Assembly (NCBI GenBank): GCA_905612355.1
Contig: CAJQRU010000019.1
Span: forward strand, 20,877 to 84,876
From: an uncultured Gammaproteobacteria bacterium
GTDB lineage: Bacteria; Pseudomonadota; Gammaproteobacteria; Arenicellales; UBA868
DNA length: 64,000 bases
Direction of reading: 5' to 3'
Shown here piece after piece: positions 1 through 8,928 of this stretch (positions are counted from its first letter, which is position 1; every line of letters starts with the position of its first letter). Made by a program: the position numbers and the translations under genes. A model generated the notes under the pieces. The model was given only the letters and a program-made list of their open reading frames with translations, did no database searches and was not told the DNA's origin.

Positions 1-1056
1 AACCCAGATGAGAAAAGTAAATCGTAGTGGTTGGTAAGATGCGGGCGTGAATTGACCATCAAGCGTTGTCAACATGGCGCCGGCTATGCCGATAACGGCG
101 GACCCTAGGACAAACACTTGGAGATGTCGCCAAGTGATGTCCTTCCCCATGGCACTGGCGGCGATTTCGTTATCACGAATGGCACGCATCATCCGACCCC
201 AAGGGGATTTTAGCGCGGTCTCGGACAACCAAAAGACGACCAGCAGTACGCTAAGGAAGAGTGCCGCATAACTCAATTTTACGACGATAGATGATGCCTC
301 GATCACGGGTATACCGAGTCGTTCTGCCCACGTCTGAACCCATACCGCACTCTGAAGGTCTATTTCGTAAGGCACTGGTCGTGCTAATCCATTGACATTC
401 TTGACGCCACGCGTGAGCCAATCTTCGTTTTTTAAGAAATAGATGATGATCTCGGAGATGCCGAGGGTTGCGATGGCGAGGTAATCTGATCGCAACCCGA
501 GCGCGATTTTCCCTACTACCCAGGCGGCGCCCGCGGCGAAGGCCCCCCCGACTAGCCACGAAAATAAAATAGGAAGGCCAAATCCGCCAAGGAAGCCAGT
601 TTTAGCCGGTTCCACCGCTTCGATAGCCGCGATGCCAGGATCGACAGTCACCCGCATGACAGCATAGCCAGCGGCGACTACTGCGCCGGTCAACCAGTAG
701 CGTTTTTTTCCCCAATTTGCTGTTTTAAGCCAAGTCACTACGGCTATGCCGATCGAAATGCCGCCGAAGCACAGGCCAAGTATCGTGCGGCTCCCGCCTG
801 CTTGCCAAGCCTCCGGCACTGGCGGCACGGAGACGAGGATTGCGGCGAGGCCTCCAAGCGCTGTAAAACCCATCACGCCGGCGTTGAAGAGGCCGGCATA
901 TCCCCATTGGATGTTGACCCCAAGAGTCATGATGGCTGAAATGAGGCAGAGGTTGAGAATTGTCAACGCAACGTTCCAACTTTGTATCAGACCCACCATG
1001 ATCAGTAGCATCATCATGATGCTAAACAACGACAAATGCTTTATTCGTGGGGTCAT
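1..1056 (-). CDS. livM: Branched-chain amino-acid ABC permease LivM (partial)
   Basis: Reading the minus strand from an ATG at 1056 gives an open frame to the window edge, so the C-terminus is missing. The product is a multi-spanning inner-membrane permease of the LivM family. It has several hydrophobic segments and the conserved loop RAIRDNEIAASAMG, the site that contacts the ABC ATPases. The start overlaps the stop of livH by 4 bases (ATGA), so translation is probably coupled. Last visible gene of the liv operon. Family assignment is strong from motif and synteny; substrate (Leu/Ile/Val or another amide or amino acid) cannot be told from sequence. Confidence 0.9.
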   Translation of the reverse strand, partial: MTPRIKHLSLFSIMMMLLIMVGLIQSWNVALTILNLCLISAIMTLGVNIQWGYAGLFNAGVMGFTALGGLAAILVSVPPVPEAWQAGGSRTILGLCFGGISIGIAVVTWLKTANWGKKRYWLTGAVVAAGYAVMRVTVDPGIAAIEAVEPAKTGFLGGFGLPILFSWLVGGAFAAGAAWVVGKIALGLRSDYLAIATLGISEIIIYFLKNEDWLTRGVKNVNGLARPVPYEIDLQSAVWVQTWAERLGIPVIEASSIVVKLSYAALFLSVLLVVFWLSETALKSPWGRMMRAIRDNEIAASAMGKDITWRHLQVFVLGSAVIGIAGAMLTTLDGQFTPASYQPLRFTFLIWV

Positions 1057-2081
1057 AACGTTCGCCCACTGAATAACCCGGTCGGTTTTATCAGGAGCAC
1101 AATCACCAGGATCATAAAAGAGACGGCAAATTTGTAGTCGGTAGATAGAAGTTGAACAAGTCCGTCGGGTGCAAACCCACTGGGTAGTAGATAGGCCAGT
1201 ACTTTCTTATATGCAAACGTCACGAATAATTCAGAAAAAGCAATAACAAACCCTCCTGCAATTGCTCCAAAAGGATTGCCAATTCCGCCTACGATAGCAG
1301 AGGCAAAAATCGGTAACAGTAATTGAAGAAACGTAAATGGCTTATAACTTTTGTCCAAGCCATAGAGTGTTCCCGCGATACATGCCAGGGCGCCAGTGAT
1401 GATCCAGGTAACCATGACCACACGTTCCGGGTTAATTCCTGAAAGCAGTGCCAGGTCTTCATTATCGGAATAGGCGCGCATCGATTTTCCGGCTCGAGTC
1501 TTATTAAGAAACCAGAACAGAACACATACAATGATCACGGCAGTGACAACAGTAATGCTTTGTGAGGTTTTGATGGCAAGACCTTGATCTAAGCCTGTCA
1601 TTGCCTTGAAGGTTCCAGCCTTCAAGATGAAACGGGTGCCGTCGTTAAATACCTGATCGTTCGGACCGATGATGAAGCGAATCAGGCCGCCGAGTAAGAA
1701 CATTAGACCGACGGAAACGATGAGATAAGTGACCGGCTGTGTCTTTTCTTGCCGGTAATAACGGTATACCAATCGATCAGTGACCAGGCACAGGCCAATC
1801 GTGATTGCAATGCCCACTGGGAGGGCCAATAGTGCCGTTGGCAGTGGTCCCAGGCTGATGCCCCTTGCTTGCAGCGCCCAGGTTACCAGTATCGTCGCCA
1901 TCGCCCCGAACGACATAGTTTCACCGTGGGCAAAGTTGGAAAACCGCAGTACCCCGTAAACCAGGGTGACGCCAAGTGCGCCCAGTGCCAGTTGACTCCC
2001 GTAGGCAAGGCCGGGAACGATGGCGAAGTTACTCAACAGTGCCAGTACGTTAAGAAAATCTGTCACCTGACTAGCCGCCAA
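1053..2081 (-). CDS. livH: Branched-chain amino-acid ABC permease LivH
   Basis: 342-aa integral membrane protein of the LivH permease family, forming the translocation pore with LivM. The N-terminal hydrophobic block carries the family-typical segment LVYGVLRFSNFAHGE. A cytoplasmic loop near residue 200 reads AYSDNEDLALLSGINPERV, the ATPase-docking region. Roughly eight to nine hydrophobic spans are visible. It overlaps livF by 11 bases upstream and livM by 4 bases downstream, so the genes are one transcript. Length is somewhat longer than E. coli LivH but normal for marine homologues. Confidence 0.92.
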   Translation of the reverse strand: MAASQVTDFLNVLALLSNFAIVPGLAYGSQLALGALGVTLVYGVLRFSNFAHGETMSFGAMATILVTWALQARGISLGPLPTALLALPVGIAITIGLCLVTDRLVYRYYRQEKTQPVTYLIVSVGLMFLLGGLIRFIIGPNDQVFNDGTRFILKAGTFKAMTGLDQGLAIKTSQSITVVTAVIIVCVLFWFLNKTRAGKSMRAYSDNEDLALLSGINPERVVMVTWIITGALACIAGTLYGLDKSYKPFTFLQLLLPIFASAIVGGIGNPFGAIAGGFVIAFSELFVTFAYKKVLAYLLPSGFAPDGLVQLLSTDYKFAVSFMILVIVLLIKPTGLFSGRTL

Positions 2082-2775
2082 GAAATGCTTTACGAACGTT
2101 TGGGTTTGCCAGTAATGCGCTACCCGTATCGGTATATCGATTGCTGCCCTGTACCAGAACGTACCCCTTGTCGGCGATGCTAAGCGCTTGTTTGGCGTTT
2201 TGTTCTACCATTAGGATAGCAATGCCTGATCGGGCTATTTCAATAATCCGATCAAACAGTTCGTCCATCACGATGGGCGACACGCCGGCGGTCGGTTCAT
2301 CCAACATCAAAACCTGGGGTTGGGTCATCAGTGCGCGGCCTACCGCCACCTGTTGGCGTTGTCCTCCGGAGAGTTCTCCGGCTGCTTGGCTGCGTTTTTC
2401 TTTTAGGACAGGAAAGAGGTCAAAGACCTGGGTTAGGGTATCGGAGAAATCATCCCGCCGAATAAAAGCGCCCATTTCTAGGTTCTCTTGCACTGTGAGC
2501 GAGGTAAAGACGTTGTTGTTTTGAGGAACGAAGCCCATTCCGTAACGTACTCGCTCTTGTGGTTTTAAGTGGGTGATGTCCTTGTCGCCCATCAAAACGC
2601 TTCCCTTGCGTAAAGGCAGCATACCGAACACCGCTTTCATCGCAGTGGATTTACCAGCGCCGTTTGGGCCCACCACAACCGCGATTTCGCCTTGCTCCAC
2701 GCCAATGGTGCAGGTGTGAAGGATGTCGGAGCCTCCATAGCCTGCGGACATCTCCTTGCCAATTAGAAAACTCAT
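2071..2775 (-). CDS. livF: Branched-chain amino-acid ABC ATPase LivF
   Basis: 234-aa ABC ATPase, normal LivF length. Walker A GPNGAGKS lies at residues 36-43, the signature LSGGQ near 135-139, and Walker B VLMLDE near 155-160 followed by PTAGVSP. The switch histidine position is replaced by the VEQNA segment typical of LivF proteins. It energises transport by the LivHM pore at the cytoplasmic face. The start overlaps the livG stop by 4 bases (ATGA), so it is translationally coupled. Confidence 0.94.
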   Translation of the reverse strand: MSFLIGKEMSAGYGGSDILHTCTIGVEQGEIAVVVGPNGAGKSTAMKAVFGMLPLRKGSVLMGDKDITHLKPQERVRYGMGFVPQNNNVFTSLTVQENLEMGAFIRRDDFSDTLTQVFDLFPVLKEKRSQAAGELSGGQRQQVAVGRALMTQPQVLMLDEPTAGVSPIVMDELFDRIIEIARSGIAILMVEQNAKQALSIADKGYVLVQGSNRYTDTGSALLANPNVRKAFLGG

Positions 2776-3551
2776 TGATGTGTGTTACGTGTTTTATGGC
2801 CGGCACCAAGATAAGACTCAATAACGGAGTTATTGGCCATAACCTCCTGCGCGGAACCCGTCGTCAGCACTCCACCTTCGGCCATGACGATGACCGGATC
2901 ACACAGCTTGCTGATGAACTCCATGTCATGTTCGATCATGCAGAAGGTGTATCCGTGCTCCTGATTGAGTCGCAAGATGGCATCAGCAATTCTGTTGAGG
3001 AGCGTTCGGTTGACGCCGGCACCAACTTCGTCGAGAAAGACGATCTTGGCTTGCCCCATCATGGCTCGCCCCAGTTCGAGTAGCTTTTTCTGGCCGCCGG
3101 AGAGGTTGCCTGCAAATTCGTTAGCGACTGATGTCAGTTCAAGGAAATCGATGACTTCATCTGCTTGTTGTCGGATAGCCAGTTCTTGATCGTGCACAGT
3201 CCTGGGGCGAAGCCACGTATCAATGAGTCGTTCTCCCGGCTGGTTTGCAGGGACCATCATGAGATTTTCCTGCACCGTCAGCGTCGCAAATTCGTGGGCA
3301 ATCTGAAAGGTGCGTAACAGCCCTTTAGCGAAGAGTTGGTGGGGTTTAAGGCCAGTAATCTCCTCGTTTTCCAAATAGATGTGGCCGGCGGTGGGAGGGT
3401 AGACGCCCGCAATCACATTAAACAGGGTGGTTTTGCCCGCACCATTCGGCCCGATGAGGCCGGTAATGGTGCCTTGCTCAACAGTTAGGGATACATCGTT
3501 GACTGCGTGAATGCCCCCAAACTGTTTGTGGAGGTGTTCGACAACAATCAC
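2772..3551 (-). CDS. livG: Branched-chain amino-acid ABC ATPase LivG
   Basis: 259-aa ABC ATPase. Walker A GPNGAGKT is at residues 34-41, signature LSGGQ near 150-154, Walker B KIVFLDE near 170-175, and MIEHDMEFI carries the switch histidine of LivG-type subunits. After Walker B the sequence is VGAGVN where most relatives have PxAGLN, so the D-loop side is slightly unusual. It pairs with LivF as a heterodimer under LivHM. First gene after the stem-loop that separates the binding-protein gene from the transporter genes. Confidence 0.93.
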   Translation of the reverse strand: MIVVEHLHKQFGGIHAVNDVSLTVEQGTITGLIGPNGAGKTTLFNVIAGVYPPTAGHIYLENEEITGLKPHQLFAKGLLRTFQIAHEFATLTVQENLMMVPANQPGERLIDTWLRPRTVHDQELAIRQQADEVIDFLELTSVANEFAGNLSGGQKKLLELGRAMMGQAKIVFLDEVGAGVNRTLLNRIADAILRLNQEHGYTFCMIEHDMEFISKLCDPVIVMAEGGVLTTGSAQEVMANNSVIESYLGAGHKTRNTHQ

Positions 3552-3570
3552 GGTGGCAACGTCGAAAGCG

Positions 3571-3598
3571 AAACGGCCCGGGAATACCCGGACCGTTT
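3571..3598 (-). terminator. Intercistronic stem-loop between binding-protein gene and livG
   Basis: In the minus-strand RNA, AAACGGUCCGGG pairs with CCCGGGCCGUUU around a UAUU loop: 12 pairs including one U-G wobble. On the plus strand the same position would be a C/A mismatch, so the structure belongs to the minus-strand transcript. There is no clean U-run after it. It is therefore better read as an attenuator or 3'-end stabiliser that raises the binding-protein to transporter ratio than as a full terminator. Confidence 0.75.
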
Positions 3599-3609
3599 CT
3601 TTGGGTGGG

Positions 3610-4791
3610 TTAGCGGAAACGAACGGTTGTGTTCTTGCCGCCTTTAACGAGTATTTCTTTATAGTTGCCAGCCGATTCGCCAGCCCCGATTAATTCCACG
3701 GCAGAGGCACCAACGTAGTCAACGTCACCGCCGCCAGCAATGATCTTGAGGGCTTTGCCGAGTTCACCGGGAAAGATTTTCTGGCCCGGTGCGTTAGCAA
3801 CAGACATGACCTTACCTTTAAACGCCTGGCTATCGGTTGAATTGGCCGCCTGCATAGCCATGATGATCAACGCCGCAGCGTCGTAGGATTCCGGTGCGAA
3901 GGGACCTGACTTAAAGCCCGCTGCGCTCGCCATTTTTTCAAACGTCGCTGCACCCGGACTATCCGTTCCTGGCACATCACCAATTGATCCATTTAGACCG
4001 TCACCAATGGCCGCTGGCAGACTGTCGCCAATCATGCCATCGGGCAGGTAGAACACGTCAAATGCGCCTGTGTCGAGGGATGCCTGGATGATGCCTTTAC
4101 CACCTTGATCAAGATAACCCGCTACAATCAGAATTTCTCCACCTGCCTGAGCCAATGCCGCGACTTCGGCACCGTAGTCACCTTTGCCGTCTTCATGTGA
4201 GACGTTAATCGTGACTTTTCCACCGACCTTTTTGAAGTTGGTTTCAATACTGTCAGCAAGACCTTTGCCGTAGTCATTGTTGGTGTAAGTGATTGCTGCT
4301 GATTTGTAACCTTGATCTTTTAATATGGCCGCGACCACCTGTCCCTGACGAGCGTCTGAGGGGGCCGTCCGGAAAAAGAGCCCGTTATCTGCAACCGTTG
4401 AGAGTGCGGGCGATGTGGCAGAGGGCGAGATCATGACAACGCCATTAGCCATGGCAACATTTTGCAGAATAGCCGTCGTGACGCCTGAACAGTCGGCACC
4501 CATAATGGCGTTGACTTTGTCAGATGTAATCAGGCGTTCGGCCACAGCCGTTGCCGCCGCAGAATCGATGCAGGTGGAATCACCACGGACCACCTCGATT
4601 TTTGATCCGCCCATAAAGGAACCACTGTCGTTCACTTCCGAAATCGCCAGTTCAGCCCCTGCCGCCATGGCCGGTGTCAGCGATTCAATGGGCCCGGTAA
4701 AACCTAGAATAATTCCGATCTTAACGTCATCGGCTACGGCTGGGCCGGTAAGCAGCGTCGCCGCTGCCAAAGCCAGAAATACTTTCCTCAT
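3610..4791 (-). CDS. Periplasmic branched-chain amino-acid binding protein (LivJ/LivK type)
   Basis: About 393-aa type I periplasmic binding protein of the Leu/Ile/Val receptor family. The signal peptide has MRKV, a hydrophobic core and a likely cleavage after PAVA (mature start DDVKIGIILG). I chose the ATG at 4791 because GAGGAG lies 7 bases upstream; an upstream TTG at 4806 would contain that SD. First gene of the liv operon, separated from livG by a stem-loop. Its upstream region carries the 7-bp tandem repeat at 4961-5049. Ligand is not determinable by eye. Confidence 0.9.
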   Translation of the reverse strand: MRKVFLALAAATLLTGPAVADDVKIGIILGFTGPIESLTPAMAAGAELAISEVNDSGSFMGGSKIEVVRGDSTCIDSAAATAVAERLITSDKVNAIMGADCSGVTTAILQNVAMANGVVMISPSATSPALSTVADNGLFFRTAPSDARQGQVVAAILKDQGYKSAAITYTNNDYGKGLADSIETNFKKVGGKVTINVSHEDGKGDYGAEVAALAQAGGEILIVAGYLDQGGKGIIQASLDTGAFDVFYLPDGMIGDSLPAAIGDGLNGSIGDVPGTDSPGAATFEKMASAAGFKSGPFAPESYDAAALIIMAMQAANSTDSQAFKGKVMSVANAPGQKIFPGELGKALKIIAGGGDVDYVGASAVELIGAGESAGNYKEILVKGGKNTTVRFR

Positions 4792-4960
4792 CAGAGTTCT
4801 CCTCAAAATAGAGTTTGTTCTACCCTGGCCTTCGGTTCATGTCGGTCAGTTTCGGCCGGGGAGGGGAAAATTATACACAGTGCCCGGTGGATTGGGGTAA
4901 TTGAGGGGTCTGTTCGGGGCTTCTCGTGTGGAGTGTTTCGAGGAATGCGTGAAACTGGCG

Positions 4961-5049
4961 ATAGCACATAGCACATAGCACATAGCACATAGCACATAGC
5001 ACATAGCACATAGCACATAGCACATAGCACATAGCACATAGCACATAGC
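4961..5049. repeat. Heptanucleotide tandem repeat (ATAGCAC, 12.7 copies)
   Basis: Twelve perfect copies of ATAGCAC plus a 5-base partial copy, with no interruptions. It sits in the roughly 310-base region between the divergent binding-protein gene (start 4791) and aldo-keto reductase gene (start 5102), so it separates or lies inside their promoters. Because 7 is not a multiple of 3, all three minus frames read through as a repeated MCYVLCA peptide; I regard those frames as artefacts. Perfect copies suggest recent slippage and possibly length polymorphism. Confidence 0.98.
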
Positions 5050-5101
5050 GACAGGAGGCCAGTGTAGCGTCGAACATCCGTGCGCAGAACGGCTCGTTAT
5101 A

Positions 5102-6001
5102 ATGACGGGTGTTTCATGGCTAGAGAATGATCGGATGATTGAAAAGCGTCTTTTTGGGCGGACAGGTCACTGGAGCACTGCGACCATATTCGGTGCAGCA
5201 GCCCTTAAGAACGTAAGCCAGTCGGTCGCCGATAGAACCCTGGATGTGTTGCTTGAGTATGGGGTGAATCATATTGATACCGCACCTGCCTACGGCGATT
5301 CTGAAAAACGGGTAGGCCGTTGGATGCCGGCGCATCGCGACCTGTTCTTTTTAGCAACTAAGACGCGGCAACGAACTTACGCACAGGCTAAGGTTGAATT
5401 ACATCGCTCGCTTGAGCGGCTGCGGGTAGATCAGGTAGATCTGATTCAGATGCACGCGTTGTACCATCCTGACGAATGGGATACAGCGATGGCCGACGAT
5501 GGTGCGTTGCAGGCGCTGATTGAGGCGCGTGAAGAGGGTCTTGTTCGCTTTATTGGGGTTACTGGACACGGCTGGACGATTGCCGCGATGCATCGCCGTA
5601 GTCTCGAACGATTTGGTTTTGATAGTGTCTTGTTACCGTACACGCCTTCGATGCAGAAAAATGAGCGTTACTCACGTGAGTTTGAATGGTTATTGTCGAC
5701 CTGTCGTGAACGGGGGGTTGCGGTTCAGACCATAAAGGCCATTGCTCGGGGTCCTTGGGCTGGAAGGGAAGAGACATACAACACCTGGTACCAGCCGTTA
5801 GACCAGCCATGGGAGATTGATCAATCGGTTCATTGGGCGCTTGGGAGGAAAGAAATTTTCTTGAACACGGTCGGTGATGTGAATTTATTGCCGCGAGTGC
5901 TGGATGCCGCTGCGCGATATGCGAATCAGCTGGAGTCTATTGATATAAACGAACTGCAATCTCGTGGCCGTCTTTCCTCTTTATTTGGTATTGGCACATG
6001 A
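5102..6001 (+). CDS. Aldo/keto reductase family oxidoreductase
   Basis: 299-aa TIM-barrel NAD(P)H-dependent reductase. The AKR tetrad is visible: Asp59 and Tyr64 in [10 protein letters not shown], Lys87 in ATKTR, His118 in QMHAL. The C-terminal part is shorter than in classical AKRs. It lacks an obvious KSxxxxR cofactor loop and reads [12 protein letters not shown] there, as in the subgroup of small AKR-fold proteins. Start is uncertain: ATG 5102 or ATG 5135 ([11 protein letters not shown]), which matches the family N-terminus better. Divergent from the liv operon across the heptanucleotide repeat. Substrate unknown. Confidence 0.85.
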   Translation: MTGVSWLENDRMIEKRLFGRTGHWSTATIFGAAALKNVSQSVADRTLDVLLEYGVNHIDTAPAYGDSEKRVGRWMPAHRDLFFLATKTRQRTYAQAKVELHRSLERLRVDQVDLIQMHALYHPDEWDTAMADDGALQALIEAREEGLVRFIGVTGHGWTIAAMHRRSLERFGFDSVLLPYTPSMQKNERYSREFEWLLSTCRERGVAVQTIKAIARGPWAGREETYNTWYQPLDQPWEIDQSVHWALGRKEIFLNTVGDVNLLPRVLDAAARYANQLESIDINELQSRGRLSSLFGIGT

Positions 6002-6083
6002 CATTGATCGACCCCACAATGTATTTGCTGATCAGTCATCTGTACTTGTGCGATCGGTTGCCCTGAATTGGTATTACACCACT

Positions 6084-6929
6084 ATGACCGACAGCCGTCT
6101 TAGGTTTCTTATTGTCGGGGCAGGACGCGGGGGCACCAGTTTGTTGATGGGGTTGCTGGACGCGCATTCTCGACTAGAGGTTGGACTCGAACGACACACG
6201 GTTGAATGCCTCATGGGGCATGGATTGGGGGTTCCCACGGCTGACATTCGGAAGGATCTGGCACAGGTTCGTTCAGCGCAATTTCGTGCGGCGTGTGATA
6301 ACGATGCGGCGCAACATCCGGCCGTGGCGTGGGGTAACAAGATCACGACTGAACAGATCTATGGGCTCGAGGATCAGAACTTTGCTAACCCCGGCCAGGT
6401 TGATGTGCTGAAGATTTTGTTTGAAGGGTATCTTTCCGATGTCATTGTTATATTTATTCTGCGTGATGGCAGAACCTGTGTGCGGTCAAAGTTGGCCAGA
6501 ACCACGCAACAATTAGCGCATGCCTGCGCGCGGTGGCGGTACTCGGTACAAGTCATGGATTACCTTGAACGTTACCATGCGAATACAGTGACGGTTCGTT
6601 ATGAGGAGTTGGTTAAAAATCCACAGACTGTATTGCGGAATCTTTGCGATGTCTTAGATGTTGAGTTTGAACCCAATATGCTGGTCGGGGTAGCGAATGA
6701 GAAGTTACCGGATGAATATCGAAGTGATCGCATTTCAAAGGCGAGCTTATCCTTCGCGGGTGCGCCGGTGCTGGCGTTTCCGTTGTTGATGGATGAACTG
6801 CGTCGTCTCGGGTATATCAGTCCCGCGCGTTTCTGGATGGGGCGACTCACCTACAGCCGTTGGAGTCCGTTACTGTTCTTGGTGGTAGGCGCTATTGCGG
6901 TGATGAGCGTGCAGTCTTTTCTAGGTTAG
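6084..6929 (+). CDS. Sulfotransferase family protein
   Basis: 281-aa PAPS-dependent sulfotransferase fold. The 5'-phosphosulfate loop GAGRGGTSLLMGLL is at residues 10-23, the 3'-phosphate site ILRDGRTCVRSKLA is central, and the late motif VRYEELVKNPQTVL is typical of the Sulfotransfer_3 group. ATG 6084 is preferred over an in-frame upstream start at 5964 because the P-loop then sits at the usual distance from the N-terminus. The last 20 residues are hydrophobic and may anchor the protein. The gene converges on the HisI-like gene and their stop codons overlap. Acceptor unknown. Confidence 0.8.
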   Translation: MTDSRLRFLIVGAGRGGTSLLMGLLDAHSRLEVGLERHTVECLMGHGLGVPTADIRKDLAQVRSAQFRAACDNDAAQHPAVAWGNKITTEQIYGLEDQNFANPGQVDVLKILFEGYLSDVIVIFILRDGRTCVRSKLARTTQQLAHACARWRYSVQVMDYLERYHANTVTVRYEELVKNPQTVLRNLCDVLDVEFEPNMLVGVANEKLPDEYRSDRISKASLSFAGAPVLAFPLLMDELRRLGYISPARFWMGRLTYSRWSPLLFLVVGAIAVMSVQSFLG

Positions 6930-7309
6930 TGATCGACCGGGACAGGAAGTTCTGTGTAGAAACAGCTCTTGAAGCCGTGACCACAGATGGGAAAGTCGGC
7001 CGTGGTTTCGAACAATACAGTGTCATTGTCGCAATCGACTTTAACTCGACAAATAGCCACGAACTGGCCATCGTCTTCTCCCATGATCCAGACGCGATTT
7101 AGCGTCCGTCGATACAAGGTGAGGATGCCGGTTTTACAAGAAATTTCCCATGCCTGCTGATTAAGGAATCCCACCATCAAGACTTCGTGGGTATAAGCGT
7201 GCTGGAGAACAAAAGGAGCCAGGCCACCCATCTTGTCAAAATCTAACTCACTTGGTGTGAAGTGGTGGGTGCCTGTTGGCACCGAGTATTGCGGATTGTG
7301 ATTAGTCAT
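6926..7309 (-). CDS. HisI-like phosphoribosyl-AMP cyclohydrolase family protein
   Basis: 127-aa protein with the PRA-CH fold signature. It has the metal site DCDND (residues 92-96) and the two downstream cysteines of the zinc site in PICGHGFKSCFY (109 and 116). Canonical HisI has YxSRSR before WxKG; here the segment reads LYRRTLNRVWIMGE, so the substrate-binding part has changed while the metal site is kept. It follows the OMP-decarboxylase-like gene by 42 bases on the same strand with no other his genes nearby. A role outside histidine synthesis is likely but unproven. Confidence 0.75.
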   Translation of the reverse strand: MTNHNPQYSVPTGTHHFTPSELDFDKMGGLAPFVLQHAYTHEVLMVGFLNQQAWEISCKTGILTLYRRTLNRVWIMGEDDGQFVAICRVKVDCDNDTVLFETTADFPICGHGFKSCFYTELPVPVDH

Positions 7310-7351
7310 TTGAGGTGGTCAAAGAAAATTAGCGAAGATAGTGTTTGTTTT

Positions 7352-8068
7352 TCAGGCAAAACGATTCATCTCGTTAGCCAGAGTTTGGGTCGCCGCATGA
7401 GGATCACTCGCGGCGCAGATACGACGACCGATGATCGCCCGCCGTGTCGCAATACCCTGGGCGGCCTGGAAGGACTCTGTGATGGAGCCGCCCAGTGGGC
7501 CGATTCCGGTGACGTAAAGCACGGGTTCAATGACGTGTGTAAGCAACCATTCGCTGCGTCGTTGGATATTCTCAGGTTCATTAGCCGGGAGGACAAAATG
7601 TGTTGCTCCGAGCTCTGCAGCAAGCGCCATGATGCGATCGACGGTATCGTCAGCCAGATAGCCCCCGCCGCTGATGGCGTAGTCGGGTATTGGGATATGA
7701 CCGCCAACGACCGGGTCGAGGCCAGCGTTTAGGCTGTGGGTAACAAACTCCCGCACCGCGGTAGGGCCTGCGACTGGGAAGAGTATGAGTCCGCTGACCC
7801 CAGTTTGTTCGCAGATTCGAACAAATCCGCCGGCGCTGTCGGGCATGTCTGCTCCGGCTTTTTGGTGATCATAGATGACGGGCTTTTCGGTGAACTCCCG
7901 AATGGCTTTAACGGCATTAAAAAGGCCGATATGAAGCACTGCGTGCATGCCCAGTTTGTATTCGACGACTTCGTCGATGTCACAGGTGGCGTCGACGACA
8001 CGTTTCAGATCATCGAGCGTCTCTAGATCGAGTGCGGGTACCAGTCCGAGCGACTGCATAGATTTCAT
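7352..8068 (-). CDS. Orotidine 5'-phosphate decarboxylase family protein
   Basis: 238-aa TIM barrel of the OMPDC superfamily. The catalytic-type cluster is in VIYDHQKAGADMPD (Asp67, Lys70, Asp74), a spacing variant of canonical DxKxxD. The C-terminal phosphate-grip segment AIIGRRICAASDP matches the family IVGRxI motif. It is more like the archaeal-type or paralogous group with DHQKAG than like housekeeping PyrF. It is followed by the HisI-like gene on the same strand and preceded by a decayed amidohydrolase. Could be a true decarboxylase or a repurposed paralogue. Confidence 0.72.
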   Translation of the reverse strand: MKSMQSLGLVPALDLETLDDLKRVVDATCDIDEVVEYKLGMHAVLHIGLFNAVKAIREFTEKPVIYDHQKAGADMPDSAGGFVRICEQTGVSGLILFPVAGPTAVREFVTHSLNAGLDPVVGGHIPIPDYAISGGGYLADDTVDRIMALAAELGATHFVLPANEPENIQRRSEWLLTHVIEPVLYVTGIGPLGGSITESFQAAQGIATRRAIIGRRICAASDPHAATQTLANEMNRFA

Positions 8069-8153
8069 CCTGATTGATGTAATAGATTGGACTGTGCCTG
8101 CCTCGTGTGGTGATTTTCAACCACGATGTTATTGGGGAAGGGGCTCAAAGCCA

Positions 8154-8833
8154 CTATCCATTGCCCGCAGTCGATAGCGGATGACAGATATCGCGCAACA
8201 GTCGTTGATTCGGTTCGATGAGTTCACCCGCCCGAATCACCTAGGCCGGAATCAGTCGTTGGTCCACGGTTAAGGTTTCTGCTTGCCCGTCTGACAGCAT
8301 CCATGGCCCCTGTTCGCAATTGAGTATCGTAATGTCGGCACGGGAGCCAACCGCCAGTGTGCCGATTTCATTCTCTTCGCGAATCAGTTGGGCGGGGTGA
8401 TAGGTGGTTCGTGCAATCACGTCTTCTAAAGTCATGCCAAGGCCCCATAGACGGGTCATTACGCCACAAAGGCTGTAATCAAGTTTGCTGTCGTCATGGT
8501 AGCCGTTGAAATCTGCGTGTACATCGCTACTGATAGTGTGGGGAAGAATCCCCGCTGCCAGCATGCGCGATGCAATGGCATAGCTGAAGTTCAGTCCATA
8601 CCCGATATCAAAGTGGATACCTTTCTCGAGGGCTTCGAACACCGCCGGTGGAATAGATTGACTTTGGCCCATGATCCCATCGGGCATCGCGCTGTAAACA
8701 TGGGCTAAGGTGTCGCCGGGGCGCAGCAGTGAAACGGCTTGTTTTAGTACGGTCTCGGCGCCTGGCCGTGTCCCTTAAACCCGGACAAGGGGTCGATCAA
8801 CAGATCGCCGGTAATCAGGAGATCACAGTCCAC
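8154..8833 (-). pseudogene. Decayed amidohydrolase (dihydroorotase / Atu3266-like)
   Basis: Three pieces of one amidohydrolase lie in order on the minus strand. A GTG-started N-terminus at 8833 reads DCDLLITGDLLIDPLSGF. After a junction near 8760-8770 with a frame change, the C-terminal part resumes with AETVLKQAVSLLRPGD and continues through HTISSDVHADFNG and TTYHPAQLIREEN. Roughly 200 internal codons, including the HxH metal site, are gone. The C-terminal frame is then interrupted by a TAG at 8241-8243, after which VIRAGELIEPNQRLLRD continues in frame to a stop at 8154. It cannot make an active enzyme. Confidence 0.8.
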
Positions 8834-8928
8834 AATCAGAAATGGTCGGATCAATAGTAATGGGGCCCAGCGGACAACCTACCATAAGGGTGAATGCAAT
8901 ATACAAAGCAATTTTGCCGCGTTCGTTG

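Noticed and set aside
4961..5049. CRISPR-like array
   Set aside because: The units are 7 bp, perfectly tandem, with no spacers.
4803..5077. Three overlapping minus-strand frames of repeated MCYVLCA
   Set aside because: They are a by-product of the 7-bp tandem repeat, which is open in all minus frames. There is no SD and no conserved flanking sequence.
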